From: Rapana venosa
Taxonomy: Eukaryota > Mollusca > Gastropoda > Neogastropoda > Muricidae
Length of the DNA: 64,000 nucleotides
Assembly: GCA_028751875.1 (NCBI GenBank)
Contig: CM054155.1
Span: 54,422,967 to 54,486,966, forward strand
Direction: 5' to 3'
A program made the translations under genes and the position numbers. A model generated the notes under the pieces. It was not told the origin of the DNA and did no database searches. It saw only the letters and a list, made by a program, of their open reading frames with translations. Numbering within the stretch: position 1 is the first letter of the stretch; the number at the start of each line of letters is the position of its first letter. Positions 1 to 11,345 of this stretch are shown piece after piece.

Positions 1-1926
1 CTTTTGTCGAGGAACTTGATAATCCTATCTCCAAGCATGAAGTCTTAACATTAATAAAAAAAAATTAAATATGAAAAGCTTGTGGTTTTGACAATTTTTT
101 GCAGAAATGTTGAAGTCAGCAGACAAGTTACTGTTAGAGTTTATTACTGAACTTTTCAATTACATTTTTTAAATGGCAAGTATCCAACTATTTGGATCAG
201 AGCTATTTGTGCCGATACACAAAAGGGATCAGTAGATGTAGCTGATAATTATAGAGGGCTGTTACTGCTTAGTGTTATAGGTAAATGTTATACTACTCTT
301 CTAAATAACAGACTTTACAACTGGCTAGAAGACCATGACAAAATTCCAGAAAATCAGGCTGGTTTTAGGAAGGGCTACTCCACAACAGACCATATATTTA
401 CTCTGTATTCAGTCATTCAGAAAAGCTTATCTAAAAAGACAGGAAAACTATATGTTGCATTTGTAGACTTGTCCAAGGCTTTTGATTCGGTTCAACGAAG
501 CATAATGTTAAAGGCTTTGAGCAATGCTGGCACATCTTCTGTATTTCTAAGTTCCATTAAAGCAATTTACAGGGAAGTGATGTCATGTCTTAGAGTAAAC
601 AATAGCTACACAGACTTGTTTGAATGTAGGCAGGGTCTGCGCCAAGGTTGTGTTTTAAGTCCCACATTGTTTTCGGTTGTAATAAATGAACTATCAATAT
701 GTTTTGAAGATCAAGTGAAACGTGGAATACAACTTGTACCAGATTTCGCTGAATTATTCGTTCTACTATTTGCAGACGATCTCGTGTTGTTGTCCTGCAC
801 ACTAAATGGACTACAAAACCAAATTGACTGTATGCTTTAAGTATGTGCTGATCTTTGACTGAAAATTAAGAAAGATAAGACAAAAGTGATGGCTTTCAGA
901 AAAGGAGGATTTCTAGGTAGAAGTGAGAAGTGGTTTGTTGACGGTGTTCCTGTAGAAGTGGTGAACAAATATGTGTATCTAGGCGTTACGTTTACATTCA
1001 CCATGAGTTTGAATGAAAATGCTAAAGAGCTTGCGAAAAAGGGCAAAATGCACTATTTGATATCATCAGAATATATAACCAATATAATAATATGTCTAGG
1101 AAAACATTTTTCAAAGTATTTGACACTAAAATTCAACCAATTCTTCTGTATTCTTATGAAGTGTTGGGCATTTTGTCTGAAAACCATCCGGTTGAGTCAG
1201 TACATTTATTCGCTTGCAAGAGATTTTTTTAATGTTTCCAGCCATATTCCAAATAAAATTGTATAAATCAACTGTCGCATGCCTGCAGTTAAATATTGGC
1301 TTCCTAGACTTAAAATGGATTATACTCGACTGCCCAAACAAGCCGATCAATTGATCATGAGCTTAGAGGAGTCTGGTAAAATAAACTGGGTTTTTAAACT
1401 TAAACATATGTTACAAAGTTTGGGATTTGGGTATGTTTGGATAAATCAAAGAGTTGATAACGAGAGGCAATTCTTGCTATCATTTAAGCAGAAACTCCTG
1501 GACGTGTACATGAAAGAATGGATGACAAGTGTTTGTAACAGTGGCAAATTTAATCTTGATGCATGATTCAAGTCTTATCTTATCCCAGAAACTTATTTAG
1601 ACAGTGTGCAGCAAAACTGTTTCAGAGACATCTTTATTCGAGTACGTCTTGGAATCAGTGACCATTGAACCCATAAGAATCGTTATATGTGTGCAGATAA
1701 TATAAACACTGACTGTCCATTTTGTCCAGCGTCAGAAGAAAATGAACTACACATGTGCTTTCAGTGTGATGCATACTCTGCTTTGAGACCAAGCATGCTG
1801 AAGAAAACTCCAATTCATTTTCAGAAAGGAAAGTATGTGAGCCTTATGGCCACCCAGAATGTGTCAATAATCAAATTATTAGCATGGGTGTTTTGTTTTT
1901 TACAAAGCTTTCAAACTCAGAGATAG
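1..1926 (+). mobile_element. LINE LA, decayed RT and C-terminal region (copy 1)
   Basis: Non-LTR retrotransposon remnant cut by the window edge. One frame runs without stops from about 181 to 840 and carries RT blocks in order: NYRGLLLLSVIGK (about 247-285), ENQAGFRKGYSTTD (about 346-390), the motif A stretch VAFVDLSKAFDSV (454-492), RQGLRQGCVLSP (628-663) and the catalytic FADD (769-780). The thumb follows in another frame, with KYVYLGV near 966-986. Downstream pieces at 1279-1566 and 1687-1926 hold the C-terminal region, including CPFC followed by H and C, a CCHC-like knuckle. The protein would copy element RNA at a nicked chromosomal site. Stops at 838 and 1564 and several frame changes make it a pseudogene. 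The exact LINE clade cannot be settled by eye. Confidence 0.85.
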
Positions 1927-2085
1927 TAAACTTTCTCCAGTATACATAGAATTTTGCAAATCTTGATGCCATATATTTATGTTTATGTGCTTGTTTCACT
2001 TTTCTTGATATATGCATTCACGTGTTTGTAGATATTTATGCACCCCATGAAAATGGCCAGAGGCCTAAATTCATTAAACATTGTC
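1927..2085. other. short gene-free stretch
   Basis: T-rich sequence, probably the decayed 3' untranslated region of the preceding LINE. No ORF or motif seen. Confidence 0.4.
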
Positions 2086-2087
2086 AT

Positions 2088-2156
<69 letters not shown>

Positions 2157-2174
2157 TTTCTCTCTCTCTCTCTC
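2086..2174. repeat. (CT)n microsatellite
   Basis: Long CT run with rare interruptions. Apparent poly Ser-Leu ORFs here are translation of the repeat, not genes. Confidence 0.95.
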
Positions 2175-2340
2175 CTACCACACATCCCCCCCTTATGTTC
2201 ATGAGTGCCTCAGGCACTTCCTGCACCCCTCTGTATCAAAGTAAAACTCTTACTTCAGATGTACATTGAACACAAAATTTCCTTGCTTCTTAGCTTCATC
2301 AAGACATCTGTCTAAAAAACCCACAACTATACAAACAAAA

Positions 2341-2380
2341 CAACACACACACACACACACACACACACCCCACACACACA

Positions 2381-2422
<42 letters not shown>
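2341..2422. repeat. (CA)n microsatellite
   Basis: CA dinucleotide run with a few inserted C bases. The His-Thr ORFs over it are repeat artefacts. Confidence 0.95.
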
Positions 2423-2425
<3 letters not shown>

Positions 2426-2483
2426 AGCAAAAAAAGCTAGGGAAGAAATATAAATATAAAAGAAACAACCAAAAGAAATAATC

Positions 2484-2617
2484 AGCCACATAGATCTATA
2501 ATAAACAAAAATCCATAAACAATCAGCCACATAGATCTATAATAAACAAAACTCTATAAAGAAACAATCAGCCACATAGATCTATAATAAACAACAATTT
2601 ATAAAGAAACAATCAGC
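2484..2617. repeat. 45-bp minisatellite, left part
   Basis: About three head-to-tail units starting AATCAGCCACATAGATCT, each about 45 bp. The same unit continues at 5128-5320. The array is therefore split by the retrotransposon between them. Confidence 0.9.
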
Positions 2618-4039
2618 ATATCTATCTATTTGTCCCGTAGTCTGCCGACCGTGGGGGCACCCTCAAAGACTCAACAACCAGTTCCCTCCATTCCTCTCTC
2701 TGTTCTGCCTTTCTCAGGGTTTTGTTGAGTTCTAGGCCTGTCCATTCGCTGATGTTATCCTCCCAGCTCTTCCTTGGCCTGCCTCTTCTTCGTCCTCCTT
2801 GGACAATGCCTTTGGATCTTGTGACATGCCCATACCATTTAAGTTTACGCTTTTTCACCATCGTTAGAAGGTTCTCATAGGGTCCAATGGTTTGCTGGAT
2901 TCTGTTATGCACGCTTTCGTTGCTTATGTGGTCTTTGTAGGAGATGCCAAGGAGTCTCCGAAAGAATCTCATCTCCACCGCCTGTACTCTTCTCTCCAAA
3001 TATGCAGTCAGGGTCCATGATTCACAGGCATACAGAAATATGGATATGACAAGGGAGTGCATTAGTCTAATCTTGGAGATAAGTGAGATATTTTCATCTC
3101 TCCAGATGGTGTTTAGTTTTGACAAAGCTGTTATTGTCTGTGCAGTCCTTCTGGCTTGGATCCCTGGTCTGATACAATGGCTCGCTGGTACTTGACGCTT
3201 TGAACTGTTTCCAGCTTCTGGTCATTAACACTGATATCAGTGCTAATGCCGTTGGTGTTATTAGTCATCAGTTTGATCTTCTCTGCACTGATTTCCATGC
3301 CGTATGTTTTGGAGGCCTTATTCAAGTGTTCTTTTAGGCTGGCAAGCTCTTTTTCTGATCCTGCTATTCCATCAATGTCATCTTCGAAGCGGAGGTTTGT
3401 GATCGTTCTGCCACCAATGCTTACTGATCCTTCATGATGTTCCAGTGCATCAGCCATGATTCTCTCAACGAAGATGTTGAAAAAAGTGGGTGAGAGTAGA
3501 CAGCCCTGCCTTACTCCAACTGTTGTTCGAATTCATTCTCCAATGTTGTTGTTGTAGTACACTGCACTGGTGGCCTCACTGTACAGCTGTTTGATGACTG
3601 TGATCAGGTTTGCATTGATGCTGTACAAATTCATGGCTGCCCACAAAGCTGCATGCCTCACCTTGTCAAATGCCTTCTTAAAATCGATAAATACGTGGTA
3701 AAGGTCTTGTTGATGTTGAAGGTACTGCTCACATAGTATTCTGAGGTTGAATATCTGTTCTGTTGTGCTGCGCTCTGCTCTGAAACCTGCTTGTTCCTCA
3801 GCAATGATGGTCTCTGCTTGTGGCTTCAGTCTATTCAATATTATCTGCAGCATGACCTTGCTTGGGTGGCATATGAGGCTGATTGTGCGGTAATTATGGC
3901 ATTGTTGTAGATTTCCTTTCTTGGGGAGGGTGATGATGAGTGACTGTCCATGGTGTTGGCCATTTTCCTGTCTGCCAGATCTTGTTGCAGATTCTTAGTA
4001 GGGCGCTGATCATGGCTTCCCCTCCAGCTTGAACCAACT
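2618..4039 (-). mobile_element. RTE-like LINE, 3' (RT) half of a twin-primed insertion
   Basis: Read on the minus strand, this is the connector and RT half of an RTE-like LINE. Visible pieces: LNRLKPQAETI and EEQAGFRAERSTTEQIF (3780-3850), FIDFKKAFDKVRHAALW (about 3640-3690), FEDDIDGI in place of the usual FADD (about 3370-3395), the thumb, and the C-terminal signature WYGHVTRSKG then RRRGRPRKSW (about 2770-2850). This C-terminal pattern is typical of RTE/BovB-type proteins. Frames change near 3130 and 3500, so it is broken. The 3' end is a short GATA-like tail at 2618-2630, as RTE elements often have. The 5' half of the same element lies next to it in opposite orientation (4040-5125). Confidence 0.85.
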
Positions 4040-5125
4040 TTCAAGAAAGACATCCTTGTTGTGCAAGGTGACTGGAACGCCAAGGTAGTAGAAGATGCAT
4101 GGAAAGATTGGGAGGGCGTCTGTGGGCCACATTGCAATAACAAATCAATTGAAAGAGGCTTGAGACTCCTGGAGTTTTCCAGTAACAACCACCTCCAGCT
4201 AGTGAATACACTTGGCCCACACAAGAAATCCAGAAAATGGACATGGCATAACCCAAATGGAGAACACCACAACCAAATAGATTACACCATGGTGAAAAGA
4301 CGGTTTCAGTCTAGCGTTAACATCGCACAGACACGAAGTTTTCCAGGATCAGACATAGGAGTGATCATGATCTTGTGATGATGACTTTCCGACTACGTCT
4401 AAAGAAAAACCACAAACGGAACAACATCAAGATCAAATTTGACCTCGAGAAAACTGAAGGACCAGAGGTAGTAGAAATTTTTCAAACAAGGATAGGTGGA
4501 AAGTTTGCAGACTCACTGTGATAGACTCAGACAAAGATACACTGAAAAATAGTTTTCAATACAGCAATGACTGAAAACAGCAAGCGAACTTTTGCAAACA
4601 CCGACCAGTCAAAAAACCATGGTCACACCTAACATCCTACAACTATGCGACAAGCGTAGAGTTGAGAAAAGAAAAATGAAACAAAAGAAGAGCAGAACAT
4701 ATAGGGCAGTCAACAAAAGAATCAGGAAGTCCATGACGGAGGCAAAAGAGAGAATGTATTGGTGAACAGTGCCAAGACATTGAAGAGAACATCAAGAAAA
4801 ACAATAGCAAGAAAGCATATCAGCTGGTGAAAGACCTGACTAGCACAAAACAGGGAAAAGGTTTAACAATCCAAGACAAAAATGGGAAGTGTCTCACTGA
4901 CGACCAGGATATTCTGAACAGATGGACAGAATACTGCTCCGACCTGTATAAGTATTGAACCGCAGGAGATCCAGAAGTCCTTAATGTACCGGCAAGCAAA
5001 GACACAGTCAGTCACCCTATCCTCCGAGAAGAAGTGGAAACAGCAGACAGATCGCTGAAAAAGGGGAAGTCAGCAGGGGCTGACAACATTCCAGCTGAGT
5101 TGGTTCAAGCCATGATCAGCGCCCT
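4040..5125 (+). mobile_element. RTE-like LINE, inverted 5' (EN plus connector) half
   Basis: Plus-strand segment coding for part of an apurinic-type endonuclease and the EN-RT connector. Visible: VQGDWNAKVVEDAW (about 4058-4100), NNKSIERGLRLLEF, NPNGEHHNQIDYTM (about 4252-4290) and, after a one-base frameshift near 4360, an SDHD motif that is the EN catalytic SDH. It continues through the connector to KKGKSAGADNIPAELVQAM (about 5059-5115). The last bases (GTTGGTTCAAG and CCATGATCAGCGCCCTAC) are repeated in inverse orientation at the start of the RT half near 3998-4039. Together the two halves make one EN-RT element whose 5' half is flipped. Many stops and frameshifts; not functional. Confidence 0.85.
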
Positions 5126-5127
5126 AC

Positions 5128-5320
5128 AATCAGCCACATAGATCTATAATAAACACAAATCTATAAAGAAACGATCAGCCACATAGATCTATAATAAACA
5201 CAAATCTATAAAGAAACAATCAGCCACACAGATCTATAATAAACAAAAGTTTATAAAATAGATCTATAATAAACAAAAATCTATAAAGAAACGATCAGCC
5301 ACATAGATCTATAATGTACA
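5128..5320. repeat. 45-bp minisatellite, right part
   Basis: Four to five units of the same 45-bp repeat as 2484-2617, one of them shortened. They resume immediately after the inserted LINE. Confidence 0.9.
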
Positions 5321-5355
5321 AAACACTGTGATAAATGAAAGGACGAGCTACATAG

Positions 5356-5359
<4 letters not shown>

Positions 5360-5397
<38 letters not shown>
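5360..5397. repeat. (TG)n microsatellite
   Basis: Uninterrupted TG run immediately upstream of LINE LA copy 2. Confidence 0.95.
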
Positions 5398-5400
<3 letters not shown>

Positions 5401-6460
5401 CTCGTTGTACATGTTTTGTTGTATAGATGTGAAATTTGGGGATATGAAAACCTAACAATAATTGAGAAGTTTCAGTTAAGATTTTAAAAGTATATTTTTC
5501 GTTTAAAGGGTACAGTGTCAACTTCGCTAGTATATGGAAAAACGGGCAGTTATCCCTTGTCTATTTTGGTCTCTGTTAGAATGATTCGTTTCTGGATGCA
5601 GCTGCTTGACATCCAGTCTAAAAAGCTGTCCTCAAATGTTTATCAGATGATAAAAGATTTACATGCCAAATCTTTGATGCAATCATCATGGCTAAATAAG
5701 ACACAAAATATTTTAGTACAAAGCGGATTTGGCTGTTTGTGGGAGAGACAGTTTTGTTCAAGTATTTATTCTACAAGTTCACATATCAGAGCCTTCTTAA
5801 TAGAACAAGTTGTTAATGAATGGAGAACTGAGCTATGGAGTAATAGTAGGTGCCTTTATTATAAAAACTAAAAGATCGATTTTGGTATGGAAAAATATAT
5901 AACTTGTCTACCAGATGTATATGTTTACACTCTTATGAAGTTTGGTTGTGGCTGTCACAAGCTTCCTATTGAAGTTGGACGTTTCCATAATATACCAAGG
6001 AAAGAAAGAATATGTTCAAAATGCAATATGTCTGTTTTAGGGGATGAATTTCATTTCATCATGGAATGTCCCTACTTCAAACATGTATGACTAGATTTTA
6101 TTCTCCAACATTTTCTTCAACCCATGGCCAGTTATTATGTTTGAAGGCTAATGAAATGCGAATACGGAAAAGTTCTCCTGCCGCTCTCAAAATTCATAAG
6201 ATTTGCAGGTATTCCTTGAAATTTGTATTGTCTTTCATATATGTAGGTTGTGTCTTGTAATGAAATGTGTATACTTAAAAATAGTATTGAGTCATTGATA
6301 CTGTTTGATTATCATTATGGATGAACTCTGACTTTTTAGTTACCCATAGTATTCATGTTATTTTTGGGTATATTGCTGTTAGGTTTATTCTCCTGTTCAA
6401 TTTGTTTGTAATCCCCCATACCCCTAATGGGGTGAAAGGAATTAAATGTTGAATCTTATA
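5398..6460 (+). mobile_element. LINE LA, 5'-truncated 3' half (copy 2)
   Basis: Contains the post-RT region and 3' UTR of LINE LA. ORF pieces at 5515-5871 and 5887-6090 encode VQSGFGCLWERQFCS and then a C-terminal knuckle, CSKC followed by H and C (HFIMECPYF). In RT-bearing LINEs such knuckles are thought to bind nucleic acid. A stop separates the two pieces at about 5869. It is close in sequence to copy 3 at about 8490-9550, and both have the same UTR text (GCTGTTAGGTTTATTC near 6373), also seen at 50330. The 5' end abuts the TG repeat, as expected for incomplete reverse transcription. Confidence 0.85.
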
Positions 6461-9400
6461 ATTTTATTCTTGAGGATTGTGGTGCTGATCCAAAACCTAG
6501 ATGTTCAAAGGATGAGCACCCAACCAATAACTATGGGTATGGGCTGCTTGATCTGTGTAAAGCCCCATGTCTGTATATTTTTAATGGTCGTTGTGTAAGG
6601 GAGAAGGGGATGGGTAATTATACTAGCAGTGGTTGTGCTATACTTGATTATGTTCTTGGCACAGGCGATTTTTTCCCATTTGTACATGATTTTTATGTTG
6701 CATCCTTTAATGCTGTTATGTCTGATGTACACTGTCCAATAGAACTAACACTAAGCATAAAGAAATAAGAAATTGACACAGGCACTAGTTTAAACATTCC
6801 AAATACCGGCATGACCACCTAGGAAAACAACCCAAACAATTCCAACAGTCTTAAAGACTCCTTTATTTCCAGCTATCAAAGCTGAAACAGCAAAGATCTA
6901 ATTGCTAAAACTGAACAAAATGATGTCACTAATGACCAAATTAATGGTTAGCTGACGTCAATGATTCTGGCTGCTGCAGATTCTACTTTTGGTACAAAAC
7001 CTGTCTCAGCTAAGTTGTAAAAAGTCATCAAGAGTGTGGTTCAATGAAGAATTCTCTATAAAAAGGCCTTTGTATCTAAAAAGTAAAGCTGTATGTAAAT
7101 GCAGAGACACTACCGAAACACGTTTTCTCCTGAAAACAGCCAGTAAAGAATATAAAAATACCATTAGAAAAACATATCGGAAAGCAAAGAAAAAATGGTG
7201 TCAACACTTTAAAAAATGAAAAAAAGGAATACTAAAGATTTTTAGAAATAAGTAAAAGTGCACTCTTTTGATGACTGTCCAGTTAGTTTATCTACTCTTT
7301 TTGAACATTGTAAAACAATAAATGATGTAAATCTGGTCAGTCCTCAATTTACAGACGATACTAGTACCTTTGAATACCTTCCAGATTTCAGTTCAGATGA
7401 TTCTATCAGATCTGTAACTGAACATGAAGTGGAAACTGCCCTTGAGTTAATGAAAAGTAGTAAGGCAGCAGGTCTAGATAATGTTTATTCTGATTATGTC
7501 AAGTATAGCAAATCAGTGCTTAAAACGTTGTACTGCAAACTGTTTAAAAAGAGTTTTGGATACTGGAAAGAGATCAGGTGTTTGGAGGGTTGGCCTTATA
7601 AACCTATTTATAAGGGGAAAAGAGACAAAAACGAATGTGATAATTATAGAGGTATAACTTTGTTGAGTTGTATTGGAAAACTTTTCACTTTTGTATTAAG
7701 CATCAGGTTGTCAAAATTTCTTGAGACAAATAAGATTCTTTGGGAAAATCAGGCAGGCTTCAGAAAGTATCACTCTACTACATATAATTGTTTCATTTTA
7801 AAATGTCTTGGATATTTTTCTTAGTATAAAAGGGATGTTTGTTTTATATGGGCTAGTGCCTTGTGGTCTAAACTGGAAAAACAAAATATAAACGGAAAAA
7901 TATTGAAAGTCATAAACATATATGACAATGTAAAATCGTGTGTGTTTTTTAATGATGGGGCCTGTTCAGACTATTTCAATAGTTTTACTGGTGTAATCAA
8001 GGGAATAGTCTTTATCCTGTTTTGTTTTCTATGATTCTGAATGATTTGGAACAATATTTGACAGATATAAATTGTTTGTCATTGAATATTCAACATTCAT
8101 CGAATGGAGCAATGTTAACCAGCTACGTCAAGCTTTAAATTTTTCTATATGCGTATGATACGTTTTATTCTCTAATACAAAGAAGGGGTTACAAGATGAT
8201 TTAGACAGTTTATATGCTTACTGTTCTCAGTAGAAACTTGTTGTGAATCCAATGAACACAAAAAATCATAGTATTTGGTCGCAATATATCGTAACATGTT
8301 TACTTATAGTGGAAAAGTGTTGGAAGTTGTTAATAGTTTTAAATATTTAGGAATTGACTTCAATAAGAGTGGTACTTTTGCAAAATGCAAAAAAATGCTT
8401 ATGATAAAGCTACTAAAGTTGTGTTTAATTTGATGAGAACTTCATGGCAAGAAGAACTACTTATACATGTGGCACTTGATTTGTTCCATAAAATCGTTGT
8501 ACCTGTTTTGTTGTATGGATGAGAAATTTGGGGATATGAAAACCTAACAACAATTGACAAGTTTCAGTTAAGATTTTTAAAGTACATTTTTCTTTTAAAG
8601 CCTACAACATCAACTTCGCTTATAAATGGAGAAACAGGCAGTTATCCTTTTGTCTATTTTGGTCTCTGTTCAACTGGTTTGTTTCTGGATGCAGATGCTT
8701 GACATCCAGTCTGAAAAGCTATCATCAATGTTCATCAGATGATAAAAGATTTACTTGACAAATCTTGATTCAATCTTCTTCTTTTTGTCCAGTCTGGTCC
8801 TGCAGACATCCACGATCATGGCTCTCCATTCTTCCCTTTTCTCGGTCCCTCTCATGAGCTCATTGTTGGTGCCCTCTTTATTCGTTGCGATTTTGTTTAA
8901 GTTGATTCAATCATCAAGGCTAAATAACATACAAAATATTTTAGTACAAAGCGGATTTGGCTGTTCGTGGGAGAGACAGTTTTGTTCAAATATTGATTCT
9001 ACAAGTTAACATATTAAAGCCTTCTTAATAGAAAATTGTATTAATGAATGGAGAACTGAGCTGAGGAATAATAGTTGATGCCTTTATTATAAAAACTATA
9101 AGATCGATTTTGGATGGAAACATATATAAGTTGTCTACTAGATGTAGGCTATGTGTTTAGCTCTTATGAAGTTTGGTTGTAGCTGTCACAAGCTTCCTAT
9201 TGAGGTTGGACGTTTCCATAATATACCAAGGGAAGAAAGAATATGTTCAAAATGCAATATGTCTATTTTAGGGGATGAATTTCATTTCATCATGGAATGT
9301 CCCAACTTCAAACATTTACCACAAGATTTTATTCTCTGACATTTTCTTCAGCCCATGTCCAGCTATGTTTGTAGGCTAATGAAATCCAAATTTCGAGATG

Positions 9401-9551
9401 TTTTCCTGTTGCTCTCAAATTTCATAATATTTGTAGGTATTTCTTGAAAGTTTAATTGGTTTTCACAAGTGTAGATTATGTCTTTTAAAGAAATGTGTAA
9501 AGAAATAGTATGAATCTTTAATACTGTTTGCTTATCACTTTGCGATGGGAA
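6461..9551 (+). mobile_element. LINE LA, long decayed copy with EN, RT and C-terminus (copy 3)
   Basis: The most complete LA copy, running into the assembly gap. Domains in order: the C-terminal part of an EN domain (about 6478-6765: LLDLCKAPCLYIFNG, then AILDYVLGTGDFF and SDVHCPIEL, where SDVH sits at the SDH position); a basic linker ORF (6989-7219); RT N-terminal blocks (7258-7824: SSKAAGLDNV, CDNYRGITLLSCIGKLF, WENQAGFRKYHST); a heavily mutated RT core and thumb (7825-8480, with NSFKYLGIDFNKSG near 8330-8370); and the C-terminal knuckle (9151-9339, CSKC to HFIMECPNF). Many stops and frameshifts. A 126-bp foreign fragment interrupts it at 8776-8901. Confidence 0.85.
8776..8901 (-). mobile_element. 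126-bp RTE-like 3' fragment with target-site duplication
   Basis: Inserted into LINE LA copy 3. The 11-bp sequence TTGATTCAATC stands at both borders (8765-8775 and 8902-8912). The matching place in LA copy 2 (about 5675-5690) has no insert. On the minus strand the fragment reads as the last codons of an RTE-like protein (EKREEWRAMIVDVCRTRLD) followed by an A-rich tail with GAA units. It is therefore an extreme 5' truncation made by reverse transcription. Confidence 0.85.
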
Positions 9552-10051
9552 NNNNNNNNNNNNNNNNNNNNNNNNNNNNNNNNNNNNNNNNNNNNNNNNN
9601 NNNNNNNNNNNNNNNNNNNNNNNNNNNNNNNNNNNNNNNNNNNNNNNNNNNNNNNNNNNNNNNNNNNNNNNNNNNNNNNNNNNNNNNNNNNNNNNNNNNN
9701 NNNNNNNNNNNNNNNNNNNNNNNNNNNNNNNNNNNNNNNNNNNNNNNNNNNNNNNNNNNNNNNNNNNNNNNNNNNNNNNNNNNNNNNNNNNNNNNNNNNN
9801 NNNNNNNNNNNNNNNNNNNNNNNNNNNNNNNNNNNNNNNNNNNNNNNNNNNNNNNNNNNNNNNNNNNNNNNNNNNNNNNNNNNNNNNNNNNNNNNNNNNN
9901 NNNNNNNNNNNNNNNNNNNNNNNNNNNNNNNNNNNNNNNNNNNNNNNNNNNNNNNNNNNNNNNNNNNNNNNNNNNNNNNNNNNNNNNNNNNNNNNNNNNN
10001 NNNNNNNNNNNNNNNNNNNNNNNNNNNNNNNNNNNNNNNNNNNNNNNNNNN
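9552..10051. other. assembly gap (N)
   Basis: Exactly 500 N bases, a typical placeholder size for a gap of unknown length. Long ORFs crossing it are meaningless. The missing sequence would hold the end of LINE LA copy 3 and the 3' end of the CR1-like LINE. Confidence 1.
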
Positions 10052-11226
10052 AATTTGGTATCATTAAGGGAGGATATATTTACTTTGTTTCCAACAGATC
10101 AATTGTGGATTTTTATTTTTGGTGCATCAGGTGAATGAAAAAATGACTTTTGAAGATTGTTAATGATTGGTGTTGTCTAAATGAGTCAGGAAGGGAGTTC
10201 CACAGCACAGGGCCTGAGTAAAGTAAGCTAGATTTGAACAAATATATTCTTGGGATTGGGACACATGGCTTTCCAGTATTTCTGGAATGATTCATTGGGA
10301 ACTTGTCTTTTAAGGATAAGGGTAAAGTTCCTGTCATTATCTTAAACATCATGATGCCTTTGTTAAATCTTAGTCTTGGTGTAGGGGAAGAATATTTAAC
10401 TGAGTATAATCCACTTCTAGTAGGGTAGTCTTCTTCAGAAGAACCAGTTTAAGAGCACGTTTATACAGACTTAATAATGGTTTCATAGTGTTTGCACTAG
10501 CAAAATCCCACAGGGTTGAAGCATAATCTATTGAGGATTGTATATAAGCTTGAAAGAATAGTTTTCTTGAATGAAAGTCAAGAAAATGTTTGATTTTAGT
10601 CAATAGGTATACTCTTTGAGACATGTATTTGCACAGATGGGATATGTGATGGTACCAGCTGAGATTTTCATCAATTGTTACTCCTAGAGCTTTGTGGTGA
10701 GAGGCTTGTTCGATTGTTTCCTTTTCAATATGGATTGGAAAAAAAAGTATGAGATAGATTTTGTTGCTTTTGTCTGGTAGTGATAAACATGCATTTTCTT
10801 TTTTGGGGGTGTATAGACATGTGATTTAGTTCAGTCCATTTGACAAGATCATCAGTGCTATTTTGCAATGTCTTTTCAAGAGAGTTAATGTCAGTATGGC
10901 TTGTATGTATGGTCGTGTCGTCAGCAAAAAGTTCGCATTTAGATTTGATATGAAGAGGGAGATCATTTATGTATAGTGAAAAGAGAATTGGTCCTAAGAT
11001 GAATCCCTGTGGTACTCCATAATGAATGGGTTTTAGTGTGGATGTGGACGTAGCTATTGAAACACATTGTTGCTTGTTTGTAAGATAAGAAGCAAGAAGT
11101 TCAAGAGTATCTGTAGAGAGATTATGTAAGTCTAGCTTTTTAATGAGAAGTCTGCAGTCAATTGTATCAAATGCTCTTTTGAAATCTACAAATAATACTC
11201 CACAAAATTTATTGTCATTAATGTTT
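10052..11226 (-). mobile_element. CR1-like LINE LH, RT and C-terminal part
   Basis: Minus-strand RT of the CR1/Jockey-like type. Visible: GVLFVDFKRAFDTID (about 11150-11195), the motif B stretch GVPQGFILGPILFSLYINDL (about 10965-11025), LFADDTTIH (10903-10930), then a thumb ending near 10740. A one-base shift in a T-rich run near 10740 and another near 10370 split the frame. The C-terminal part continues with SRKLFFQAYIQSSIDYAS (about 10510-10565) and LLYSGPVLWNSLPDSFR (10170-10225), the usual ending of this group. With only two frameshifts it is one of the least decayed elements here. The 5' end is cut at the GA repeat and the 3' end runs into the gap. Confidence 0.88.
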
Positions 11227-11228
11227 GA

Positions 11229-11229
11229 C

Positions 11230-11295
<66 letters not shown>

Positions 11296-11297
11296 GG
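11229..11297. repeat. (GA)n microsatellite
   Basis: GA run at the truncated 5' end of the CR1-like LINE. Confidence 0.95.
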
Positions 11298-11345
11298 CGG
11301 TCGCATGCAGTCAAACATGACTGACACAGATTCTCTTCCTTTCAG

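Noticed and set aside
2022..2269. Ser/Leu-rich ORFs
   Set aside because: They are translations of the (CT)n repeat in each frame; the same applies to His/Thr or Cys/Val ORFs over CA runs and Glu/Ser ORFs over TTC runs.
2484..5320. CRISPR-like array
   Set aside because: The 45-bp units are contiguous with no unique spacers and are split by a retrotransposon. This is eukaryotic minisatellite DNA.
9363..10138. ORFs of about 180-230 aa
   Set aside because: They are open only because 500 N bases contain no stop codons.
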